Shown: in pieces, positions 11,764 through 21,765 of the stretch
How the letters are laid out: every line of letters starts with the position of its first letter
Position numbering within the stretch: the first letter of the stretch is position 1
Assembly (NCBI GenBank): GCA_034509755.1
Contig: CM067550.1
Span: 3,341,001-3,405,000, forward strand
Source of the DNA: Anisodus tanguticus
Lineage: Eukaryota; Streptophyta; Magnoliopsida; Solanales; Solanaceae
DNA length: 64,000 nucleotides
Reading direction: 5' to 3'
The notes under the pieces: generated by a model
Told to the model about the DNA's origin: nothing
Databases searched by the model: none
Seen by the model: only the letters and a program-made list of their open reading frames with translations
Position numbers and translations under genes: made by a program

Positions 11764-12983
11764 GGTTACCTATTAAGAACAACCAACAAAACAAACAAAC
11801 ATGTTAAGTTAGTGAAAATAAATCGTGCAATCACTCAATTGTGCGCACTTTTGATTGCCTCACAAATTGCCTCGGTCAATGATTGTACCTTGTTTAATTC
11901 CAATTAGTCACAAGGGATTTAGTTGCTACTCTTGGCCGGAATAGATTATTGTTCGACTCGATGAATGGCGATTCGACTCAAACTAACGGACTTGAATCAA
12001 GAAGTTAACTACGAAGTAAAATGAGAAAAAGTACGAAAAGAAATAGCACGAAAGAAAGAAATAAGAACACAAGAACCAATTAATCTCAAGTAGGATCAAT
12101 TACTAGACTTTAATTAGTTTAGAGAATCAAAGAAATGTATTCAGAAACGAATTGAAATCACAAAACCTGAAAAGCGTGATCTGTGGCGTTATATGTGATT
12201 CAACAGTGGTACAAAAGCATGGTCTGCGATTTAACAGTTGTACTAAAACATGGTTTGCGACACCATCTATGGTTCGCAGATAATGCCTAATTTTTTCCAA
12301 AGTTTTCTGTCACGGTCTGCGATTTGTTTGCGGTTCGCATGCGTGATTTGCGGCATAACCTGCCATTCACAGGTTGTGACTGTCCCAAAACGCTGGTGAC
12401 GACAAAATTTCGTGGGATCTGTTAGGTTGACCACCTTTTGAATATTCTCTGTAATTTTAACGACTTGAGCCCACTTTCTTCAGATATTTGCTATTTTTAG
12501 GCTCCAAAAGCACTCACCACTTGTCTTGGGAATTTTGGATCAAACCTTCCTTTTTCCTTCTTCTTCACCAAGAACAATGAAGAACAAGGATGAACATTGA
12601 TGAACACTTCAAAATTCCAACTAATACCAAATCAACTCCGAATTTGCTCAAATTTCAGATCTAGCTTCCTCTCAAGAAGGAGAACAAAGCCCAATGGTTT
12701 TCGGACTAAATTGAACATTAATTCACCAAGACCCACCAACTTGTTCTTCAAGGTTTTTATACTTTCAAACCAAACAATGGTGAAACTTCAATTTAACTCC
12801 AAGTGACTTGAAATTTAAGATCTAGACTCTAAGAACACTACGGAACAAGAATCTAGTGTCAAAAACAAACAACAACGGATTGAACAATTTTGTTTTATTT
12901 TTTTATTTTCAAAATTTTGGATAGATTTATTTTTGTAGTAACAAAACTCAAGACATGGATTGTTGGAACAACCCTTCAATCAA

Positions 12984-12995
12984 GCTCTGATACCA
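12984..12995 (-). promoter_or_regulatory. primer-binding site (initiator Met tRNA)
   Basis: The minus strand reads TGGTATCAGAGC two bases inside the 5' LTR. This is the standard complement of the 3' end of plant initiator Met tRNA used to prime LTR retrotransposon minus-strand synthesis. Confidence 0.85.
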
Positions 12996-12997
12996 AT

Positions 12998-13707
12998 TGA
13001 TACAATATAAATTGCGGAAGATAAATGAAACAATAAGAAATTAAAGATAAAGAGGTAGACACAAGAAATGGAATCAAAAGCAACCCAAAGTATATAAAAC
13101 AATGGACCTTAATTGAATATCCAAGACAAACACCTAAACCTATTAGGATGACCTCAAGGGAACCAATGTCCCAAGCAACCAATCCTCTCAAAACAAGTTC
13201 AATGCAATGGCAACAAGCCCTCAATTCTCTCAAACTCTCAATAGAGTATACCATATCTCAATTTCAACATAAACTAAGTAATAAAATGACATAAGCTTCC
13301 TATTAATAGTCTTAGGCTAAGTTATTACACAAAGTCCCAAAAGTGACACCTTTGGATTTCAAAAGTAGCCTAAAACGGTGAGCTGTCTGATCTGCGGGAG
13401 ACCTGCGATTCGCAGGCATCATCTACGAATCGCAGGTGGTGCTCTCTAGCCTCTTTTGGTTGACTGCTTTTGCGTTTCGTTTGCGGCTCGCAGACACCAT
13501 CTGTGGCACCATGTGCGGTTCGCATATGGTGTCATCCTTGACATTCTTGGCCTTTTGACATCTCCATGCAATCATCCGCACTCGGAATCCTCGGAATTGC
13601 ACTAAAGTATGCTCTCGGACGTCCATCTGCGTGTGCAATCCTCGTGAAGCTTGGAGCTCATGGTCTTGACTCCGCATGGATCATCTTGGGCAACTTGGAG
13701 TGCATCA
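12998..13707 (-). repeat. 5' LTR of the SUVR-inserted retrotransposon
   Basis: This 710-bp LTR is bounded by TG...CA on the minus strand, with the primer-binding site immediately inside and the 5-bp target duplication immediately outside. It contains several dyad motifs such as CCTGCGATTCGCAGG (around 13400-13440) and GCGGTTCGCATATGG (around 13515-13535). Confidence 0.82.
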
Positions 13708-14369
13708 TCAGTTGAACCCATAACATTTGGCTCTTCCAGGCTACTATTATAAGTTAGTATTCTTTTGGTTATCACAGTAGGATATGAATGAGATGTGTCA
13801 CCCCTTTCCATTAAATTTAGATGAGGTGACAGAGTAGAAGGTCCTTCTTGCATGCCATCATCATCAGAAAGTACTACAATGTCATTATCCCCCTCTGAAA
13901 CAGGAGAAGCCTCTGAAGAACTCCGTTCCTTACCTTTGCGCTGATAATTGTTCAAGGGAGAAAGTGGCTTCAATTCAACATCCTCAGCCATCTTCTGCTT
14001 GCTGGGAGGACTCTGAAGTACATGTGTCGGTACTAGGGCTGGATTTGTGTTTAGCAGGTGATGAATGATTTCCCTGGGAGAGCCGAGATCTTTTCAGTGG
14101 TAGTTCATCTTCTTCCAACGAGGATTTCTCCCTTTCCTGATCATTAGGGAACCTATAAGGACATGCGTTCTCATTGGAAACTGAAAGGGAAGATGTGAAG
14201 ATGAAAACACGGTCCGGTTTCAATTTGCACATGATCTCAATATAGACACAAATATTACCATACATAATATATAGAAAGGATTAATACGTCGCTAGGGTAT
14301 CATGTGGTTATGGACAATGGAAATAAGCACTGAAGCATAAGTAATAACAGTAACTTTGACTCCTCTCTG

Positions 14370-14542
14370 TCTATAATGGACTCCAAAAGAACAGAATAAA
14401 TTATCATCTTCAATAAGCTCCCAGTTTTTGTTGTACAGTTTCAGAAGGTTCATCAGCACTGGCTTCACAACTTTTTCATTATAGCCAAGGGCCTTCATTG
14501 CCTCACAGGCCTTTTTACTTTTGCTTTCGAGTTTGACACCAT
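14370..14542 (-). pseudogene. first exon of the SUVR pseudogene (WIYLD domain)
   Basis: The block AMKALGYNEKVVKPVLMNLL, followed by LYNKNWELIEDDN, is the WIYLD signature that binds ubiquitin in SUVR4-type proteins. The likely start ATG is at 14542-14540, but it is one base out of frame with the WIYLD block. A second slip at about 14397-14401 (AATTTATTC, one T too many) moves the end of the domain into another frame, where SVLLESIIDREESK is legible. The 3' splice donor is uncertain, perhaps near 14370. Confidence 0.8.
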
Positions 14543-14871
14543 TTTATATTACTAATGCAGAACTTGAATGAGCTCAATGAGGTTGAGGTATAGCTTCATC
14601 CTTTCAATTCAAAACAAAAAAAGAGAGAACATTACATCTGCATTTCAACCACAAACAAGAAAAAGCAGAAACACTCTGAATTTTACCAACGTAATGACTG
14701 GAATAAATTCAAGCATAGCATACTAACTTACTAGATGACATTCCATGTTGAACAGTATCTAGCACAGATTTATATATGAGGACTCCTAACAATTTTTTCA
14801 GAAGCTAATAGGAGGTGCAGAATGTTGGTTTTATCTAATGCTACATCAATAGAAAAACGCTGTATGATATA

Positions 14872-15690
14872 GGGTGTGTTCGGCATGGAGGAAAACATTT
14901 TCCATAAAGGGTGTGTTTGGTATGACGGAAAGTATTTTCCTATTTTCTTTCGTTTGGTTGAACTAAATACCTTGAAAAATATTTTCCGAATCAATAAAAA
15001 CACATCAACCCAACCCCTCACCCAACGGCCCTACCAACTCCAGCACCCTCCCCACCCACCACATCTTCACCCCACCACCATCCCACAATCCTCACCACCC
15101 ACCACCACCCCCACAACAACCCACTCCCAACCCCCCGCAGCCTACCCCACTACTAGAAGTTGCACTCCGAATTCAAAAATCTCAGTGTTTTGCTTTGAAT
15201 ATATGCAAAAGCTCTTAAAATGACATTTTTCAACTTGCGTACCAAACACAAAAATGAGTAGGATAATCACTTATTTTTTGAGAAAATATTTTCTTGGAAA
15301 ACGTTTTCCGTCATACCAAACACACCCAAACTATTTTCAATTTTCGCATGTTCGGTTGGTCACAATTTTTGGAAAACACTTTCTCTAGCAAAACAAGGTC
15401 CTTTAAAATGAGGAAAATGACTTTCCTAGTTGAAGTAGAAAAATAAGTTGCACAAGTGTCATTTCACATTGATTGTGTCCTCTCGACCCTTCAACGCACC
15501 TCATCTTCACCCCAGCCCCGTAGCCCCCATCCCACCACCCCAAACCCCGAACACCCCACCCCCATCTCCTATAGTATTTACTTAGATTATATAAAAATAA
15601 TTTTAGTATAATATTTTTCTGCTTATGTAACCAACACAAGAACTTAAGTAAAAAAGCCACTTATTTTTATCGAAAAACATTTTCATACCC
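14872..15690. mobile_element. outer MITE, split by a second copy of its own family
   Basis: The left end is GGGTGTGTTCGGCATGGAGG. The right end read inward is GGGTATGAAAATG. Both halves resemble the inner element, including the C-rich central block (15480-15570). Similarity to the inner copy and the interrupted order show that one copy jumped into another. Confidence 0.6.
14909..15327. mobile_element. inner MITE, GGGTGTGTTTGGTATGACGG termini
   Basis: The terminal inverted repeats are GGGTGTGTTTGGTATGACGG on the left and its complement CCGTCATACCAAACACACCC on the right, perfect over 20 bases. AAA lies on both sides (14906-14908, 15328-15330), which suits a 3-bp target duplication as in PIF/Harbinger-like elements. 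The interior is C-rich and non-coding. Confidence 0.75.
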
Positions 15691-16925
15691 TTCATCATTC
15701 CAGAAATTCCTAATAGAGCTAGCTGGGGTTGAGACAGTAGAAAAGGGTTGTCTGCATAATAATCACTTCATCATCCAAAATACAAATTAATGCACCAGGA
15801 GAGTTGCCTCCCACATTTCACTAAGTGATGTTTCATCACTGTCCACTGACATCTTAACTATTACTACTATTTCTTTTTTATCAGTAAACATCTTTCTCTA
15901 CAATCCCAGAGAAATTGACAGAGGAATGGAGATCGTAAGTAGTAATAACACCCATTGTCACAAGAAAAAAATCAAAAGTCAAAAATAACAATAATGTTCT
16001 TATTTTCAATAAAAATAACAACCCAAAATACATTTTAAAAAAAAGAAGAAGGATTAGTATAACATTTGCATGAAACCATTTTAACTATCCATTATCAATG
16101 GGTTGTAACCCAACATGCATCATTCAAAAGGAGCATCAAGATCATCAATATCCTTCTGTAAAACCCCAATGCAACACTGAACCCGCTAGGTTTAATTCTT
16201 CCACAAATCCCAAAAAAAAACGAACAAATAACTTAAGAATAAATTATTCATTCTAACCTTAAAACTTTAGAAAAGAAACTCTTGTTGACCATACTTTCAG
16301 TACGGACGAATTCATCTGAACTCAATACTTTTGATATAGAAAATTATAATAAATAATAAATATGAAAACTATAACTTTAAAAATATAATAAAAGGTTCAG
16401 TGCTAAGAGCATTAAATGTTAAACCTTTAAATCGTGAATCCATACCTAATTTATTGAATGAATAGTAGTAGAAAAAAAGGAATAAATCACAATACCTTGT
16501 GGAAAAGGTGGAGAAATAACTTTTACTTGACCTTTAAGAAAATCTTGAACTTTTTCTCAACAAAGGTGACAATCAAATGCTTCATTCTTCAATGTCTATA
16601 TGAATCAAACAATTTAATTATAACCTAGTTAAATAATTATGGTTAAATAATAAATGTATATATAAAAGATAACTTTCGAGAATTTTTTTTATATCTCACA
16701 CAATTAATAGAAGTGGTATCAGACTACTTTTTGTTTCACAAATTAATGATAACTTTATATTTTTGGTCTGCAAATTTTGAATCCATTAATTTGTGAAATA
16801 AAAAAAAAACTCACACAACTTACATTAGTTAAGTAAACCACAAATTTACTACAATCTTTGCGAACACTGTTCGGCAAAAAAGGCTAAAAAAAAAAAAAAG
16901 AATTACTTTTTGTACCTTTATTCAC
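15691..16925. other. intergenic, no gene recognised
   Basis: The sequence is AT-rich. No coding frame, RNA gene or bounded repeat could be supported. Confidence 0.5.
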
Positions 16926-16933
16926 TCCACCAG

Positions 16934-17817
16934 TAGGGGGTGTCGATCGGTTTTAAAACACGGACTAAACCGACTAAATCAAATCGTACCGAATCGATTT
17001 TTAAAGTTATTTAAGAAAATAGATGATTTTTATATAAATTTATAACCGTATCTAATAATTAGATAGGTTATTAATTTTATAAAATATAATAAAAATATAC
17101 CGCACCAAATATAATTTATGTGTAAAATATATTTTATACATTAAGTTTAGAAATAATAAAATATTACAATTTGCTTTAGACCCGGAGTGATGGAAACAAT
17201 TATAAGCATGCAATATAATTAACACCTAAAGTCCTAACACTAAAACCTATTATACTACTCTTATTGAAACTAAATTAGTTTTAGCATCTCGATAGTAATT
17301 AGTAAGCTACAAGGTATTCTAACGATATTGGGTAGCAAGCTACAAGTTGTTAGACACTTTCCTCTTGTATGATTTAAACTTTCTTATTAGATACTTAAAC
17401 TTAGTAGACTATGTTCTTGAGTCTCATCTCGATTGATTTCTTTCAGCTCGTGTGATCTAAATTATATTTTTTGTCTTTGTTTAACATTATTTTACACTAC
17501 TGTAAAATAGAGGGATGAATTTTTATTCTTGTTGTTTTTCATGTTTTCTTGATTTATCACCTTTTAAACAGTAAAAATGTCTATAGAAGTTTTGCCAAAG
17601 TCCTACAAGTATACATGGTTGTTTTAACTTTTACTAGCGACTTTTATATATTTTTTTAAGAAAATATCAAAAATTAATCGAATCGTACCGATACCGAAGA
17701 AAAATCGAGATGATGAGTACGGTTTCAAAAAATCTAATTTTAATTAATAAAATAATTAAAAAATCGATATGATATAAATTTTATAAAATAAACACCCAAA
17801 CCGTACCATTGACACCA
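16934..17817. mobile_element. non-autonomous hAT-like element with perfect 8-bp duplication
   Basis: The left end reads TAGGGGGTGTCGATCGG and the right end read inward TGGTGTCAATGGTACGG. Subterminal ACCGAATCG/CGAATCGTACCG motifs occur on both sides. TCCACCAG is found at 16926-16933 and again at 17818-17825, an exact 8-bp target duplication typical of hAT transposition. The 884-bp interior has no transposase. Confidence 0.85.
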
Positions 17818-17825
17818 TCCACCAG

Positions 17826-19181
17826 TGACTCTTTGGCATTCCACAAATGAGGGGCACTTTTTTAACGATTCATTTTTATTTAATTATTGAAAAAGGGGGG
17901 ATTGAGTTTATATATTGACGATATTAAAATTTGTTATACAACCAAATTACTTAGAAAATTATGTATAGTGATGTGAATTGATTACTCGTATAATTCACTT
18001 ACATTTAGAACTTAAATTAGTTCAGTAAATGAGAGTACTTTTAAACTAATTATCACTTAATTATAGTTAATTAATTAATAGTATTGTTTTTACCTATCTT
18101 TTACATTTCATCACAGTAAATTGATGTCGTTTGGTGTAAACATTTCATATGCGTAAGAATTTTCTTGTTACTTGGACTACAAAGCTAAATAACTTGCTCT
18201 TACGGGTTAAACTACACCAACAATGTAAAAGTTCATTATATTGGCATTGCATATAATTTTAAATTGAAAAAGGGTCAAATACCCTTCAATTATGTGAACC
18301 TCACAATATTTCAACCGTTATAGTTTTACCCGAACTCAATTCCATTATTAACCTAACCCTAGCCTCTCTTCCAAATTTCTCGAATCTGCTCAAGTACGTT
18401 TAGTTTTCTCATTTAATTTTTTAAAATTTTGAACTAAGTTTAAGCATTTGCAGTAACGTTGAAGTCATCTCATATGAGTAATTTTTTTTAAGTAACCAAT
18501 AGGTTTAGTTATGTTATTTTGATGCAACGTAAATGCATTTTGTGGTTTGAAGTAACGTAATGAATTTTTCATTTTTATGGCATTATGCTTATTGTGTCTT
18601 TGTCAAGAACTTCTTATTTAAGTTCCATAAAATGGCACTTTAAGTCGCATAAAATGATCCAGAATATGCTCGATGTTGATGCCTTAAATTGGTGGAAAAT
18701 TCAGTATAATTTAACCAAGTTATTACATAATTGCAATTAGAAACTAAATTAGACCAAATGGTTTCTTAATGTATGTGTTTAGCTCCATAAATGTTCTCCA
18801 ATTAGTCTTCCAGTTATTCTCTCCATTAGATTTCGTGTGAAATAAGAACATATTTGGCACAATAATCAACAAGAGAGGTATGATTGGACCAAACTATTAA
18901 TGACAATATTGTAAATTTCACGTTCTTAAAGAGTATTTTTCATCCCTACCCTTTAAAACTATTGAAAATTTTGCACTCGACCATAAATAATCAAAATATA
19001 GATACCTTCTCGGATGATTTTTAAGTATTGTACAAGCCTTCTTTCATTTAAATTTTGTATACCAAATGTATAATTTCTTTTAGCCTTAAATGTATAATTT
19101 AGTCTACAAGATTGTGAAAAAAATCGAAATTAGATGTGATCAATCTTTCAACTTCAATGTAATATGTAAGAGATTCCAAAT
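17826..19181. other. intergenic, no gene recognised
   Basis: The sequence is AT-rich with no supportable gene. Confidence 0.5.
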
Positions 19182-19189
19182 ATCATAAT

Positions 19190-20217
19190 TAGATCTGTCC
19201 AAAGTTCAGCTTGGGCCGAGTCAGGGTCGGGTGGCTTTTTATTTCTGCTTGCCCGAGACCCTGACCCTATTTTTTTAAAAAAATTCCGACCCTGGCCTTG
19301 ACCCTTCGGGGACCCTACGGGTCACGGGTCAGCCTTGACCCGTCGGAAGAGGGACGGGATTTGGTGGGTCGGGTCGAGGAATTTTTATTTTATTTTTAAA
19401 ATTGAATTTCCAAAACTGAAATTGACATTCACACCTACACTACCATGAAATTTCGACGTTGAAATCTATTGTGTATCGTGAGATGTTTACTAAAGAAAAA
19501 GGAAAATTATAAATCGATTTGGGGGAAAACACAAATTGATGGGGAAAATGGATGTTTTCGTAAAAATTGGCGCGTTTTGGCCGGCCCCGTCTCGAAAAAA
19601 TACGCAAAACCAAAAATAAATGGGTAAAACAGACATCCGAGCGCAGTTATGACCATTTAAAGTTTCACCAATTTACAACTATTTTCTCTCCCTACATTAT
19701 GCTTACGTGATATTAACAGAACGACTAATAATATAAACATATAATTAATAATCAGCTACCGTTTTTATCTTATTTTATGTCGAGTTCAATGTAGATTAGA
19801 GCAATACATATATTATAAAAAACATGTATTATATCACTTAAATATTAATGGCAAAAATATATATAAGTACAAAATAAATATTAATGAAGGAAAAATAATA
19901 TAAATTATATTAAAAAATATGTGGGTCGGGGTCGGTGGTCGGGCCGGGTTAGACGGGTAAAATATTTTTACCCTGGCCCGACCCTACATAAGATCGGGTC
20001 CCCGCTTTTTCGGGTCGGGTGGCTCGCGGGTCGGGGTCGGGGTCGGGTCGGTGGTTGGGTCGGGCCGGACGGTAAAATATTCTTACCCTGGCCCGACCCT
20101 ATATAAGATCGGGTCTCCGCTTTTTCGGGTCGGGTGGCTCGCAGGTCAGCTATAAGCCGACTCGCCCGATTTTTTCGGGTCGGGCCAGGCGGGTTCCCGA
20201 CCCGTTGGATAGGTCTA
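19190..20217. mobile_element. hAT-like element rich in GGGTCGGG motifs, perfect 8-bp duplication
   Basis: The termini are TAGATCTGTCCAA and, read inward from the right, TAGACCTATCCAACGGGTCGGG (shared TAGAYCTRTCCAA). ATCATAAT flanks both sides (19182-19189 and 20218-20225). The subterminal zones carry dozens of GGGTCGGG/CCCGACCC motifs, presumably transposase-binding repeats. The middle is AT-rich and no transposase is encoded. Confidence 0.85.
19931..20155. repeat. two-copy tandem repeat, ~116-bp unit
   Basis: The unit beginning GTCGGTGGT at 19931 recurs at 20047. It passes through GGTAAAATATTNTTACCCTGG and GATCGGGTCYCCGC to GGGTCGGGTGGCTCGC. It is a local duplication inside the hAT-like element that increases its right subterminal motif number. 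Confidence 0.75.
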
Positions 20218-20706
20218 ATCATAATACATTCACTTTCTCAAATTTTTTAATTACATGTAATGCGACTTTACTCTAGTCTGATTTATTCGTACAGTTCAAA
20301 ACTCAAGGTGTGATCATGTCGTCCCCAAAAGTTACTTTCTAATTTCATAAATTGTTAACAAAAAAAATTATTTCAACACCATGGCATTTTGAATCAAAGA
20401 GAAAAACGGTAAATATCTAATTTATCACATGCATTCTCCAAAGCATTTCAAGGAAAATAGTATTTTCGGCATTTACTCTATGATGTGATATGAAAAAACA
20501 AGATAACACACCACAAGTAACATTAGATAGAAAATAAGAAGAAGAGATTGAAATTAAGATAGTAAAAATTAGAATGGATTTAATCGATTAAATGAAAGCG
20601 AAATGTAATATGGCGTGCATAGAAAAAAACATGCAATCGAACCTCTCTATATAACAAGATAGTCCATCCCTGTAATACTGTTATAACATCACATAAAAGA
20701 TTACTT

Positions 20707-20835
20707 ATAAAACATATCTCTTATTAATAAAAAATGTTGTTATAGAAACCACATCTGTTATAATAGGAGATAACATAGAAAACATATCTCTTATTAATAA
20801 ATTATTGTTATAGAAACCACATATGTTATAATAGG
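20707..20835. repeat. two-copy tandem repeat, ~70-bp unit
   Basis: AAAACATATCTCTTATTAAT starts each copy (20708 and 20777), and each ends at TGTTATAATAGG. It is AT-rich and probably part of a degraded MITE starting near 20640 (AACCTCTCTATATAACA). Confidence 0.6.
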
Positions 20836-21000
20836 CCAAATACATAAGCGGCCTCTTAATTAATGTTGTCTCAAATTTTTATTTTAGGACTTAAATTAAA
20901 GTGTTTTTATTAGACACTACTGTTAAATATACTAAATATACATAAGATATACATGTTATGCACGTGTATATCCTATGTATATTTAGTTTCGATATAGGTC

Positions 21001-21765
21001 TCGGTTTTGTATAGGTATTGTACAAGGTTCTGTATAGTTGTAGTGTACCTTAATTAGTCTTATACTCTTACCATAATTGTATAGTTAGTCTCCAAATAAA
21101 ATAAGGTTTTAGGAGTAGAATAGGAATACGATTCTCCTATTATGGAAATATGTAAATTGTATATATTGTCTTTCAATTAATAAAAATAATTAAGGAATTA
21201 TTTCTTTCAACTACAACACCTATGAAATTATGCCTATTAAGCGATTATTGTACACGTCACTTATGGTCTCTTTTCCATGTCAAGTGTTTAATTGATACAT
21301 TTTGATAGGTGATAAGAAATACAGTATAAATGAAAATTTGGAGCACTTCAAGCGCAGCTTATGTATGTGGCCATTACAGAAGATAACCGATACAAAAAAA
21401 TCTGACTATACCACAAAATCTAGTGTTTATTTCTTTCTGTACTTACTGTAAGAAAATTAGACTTCTTCAAATTAAAAAGCAAGCCAACTCCACTGTTAAA
21501 TATACATCCTATATACACAATATACATGTGTATATCGGCTCTCGGGTTACGGTAAGCAGGCCCACGGTGTTGGGCTAATTTTGTATATAATGCGTATATT
21601 AGTCTTGCACTCCATCAATCCCGCCACCATAATTAGAATATATCTCATATATTGTGTAAATATTTAGTGATGTATAATTATGATAACTATAGGATTCGGG
21701 TTTTACATTATACACTATATAAGGAAATTAATACATTCCTACATGGAGATATTTTTTAAACACAA
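21001..21765. repeat. degenerate Copia-type LTR fragments
   Basis: 21640-21760 aligns with the LTR just upstream of 25070. Shared landmarks in order are CCATAATTAGAATATAT, GATGTATAATTATG and ACATTRTACACTATATA. A second, different LTR-like stretch (21040-21185, AATTAATAAAAATAATTAAGG end) lies upstream. Neither has an adjacent gag, so these are relics. Confidence 0.45.

Larger units (their letters stand above)
8408..13707 (-). mobile_element. non-autonomous LTR retrotransposon inserted in a SUVR exon
   Basis: The 5' LTR is on the right (12998-13707) and starts TGATGCACTCC and ends TTGTATCA on the minus strand. TGGTATCAGAGC, the initiator-Met primer-binding site, follows at once (12995-12984). 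A second, shorter LTR copy lies at the left end (8408-~8946). TCAGT flanks both ends (8403-8407 and 13708-13712), a perfect 5-bp target duplication. The interior encodes acidic or unknown frames, with no protease, integrase or reverse transcriptase. It is therefore probably a LARD/TR-GAG-like element mobilised in trans. Confidence 0.85.
6155..14542 (-). pseudogene. decayed SUVR-type (SUVR1/2/4-like) SET-domain gene
   Basis: Plant SUVR proteins are SUV39-class histone H3K9 methyltransferases or their inactive relatives. They have an N-terminal WIYLD domain and C-terminal pre-SET, SET and post-SET. Exons seen on the minus strand: exon 1 14542-~14370 (WIYLD); a long exon 14180-13708 continuing as 8407-7781 (acidic linker and cysteine-rich pre-SET ending NRVVQRGGIPVSLQ); 7471-7209 (GKGWGLRALE-like SET start, GAFVCEYVGEI, GNVARFINH); 6744-6678 (CYEANLI); 6576-6526 (KVNALEELTW); and 6246-~6155 (DYGIDFTDHSHPVKAF and the post-SET cysteines). 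Introns have GT-AG borders and the phases agree. Lesions: a base lost just after the start, an extra T in WIYLD near 14399, a frame change around 14000-14090, a 5.3-kb retrotransposon inside the long exon, TAG at 6720-6722 in SET, and a lost base in post-SET near 6190. A functional product is not expected. Confidence 0.88.

Noticed and set aside
12984..12995. tRNA-like TGGTATCAGAGC sequences as tRNA genes
   Set aside because: They are primer-binding sites adjacent to LTR ends or the viral leader. No cloverleaf surrounds them. No tRNA, rRNA or other structured RNA gene was found in the window.
14876..15660. Proline-rich frames at 14876-15223 and related minus-strand frames
   Set aside because: They fall in the C-rich cores of MITEs with perfect terminal inverted repeats.
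19921..20222. Open frames in the GGGTCGGG-rich region
   Set aside because: They arise from repeated hAT subterminal motifs on both strands and have no domain.
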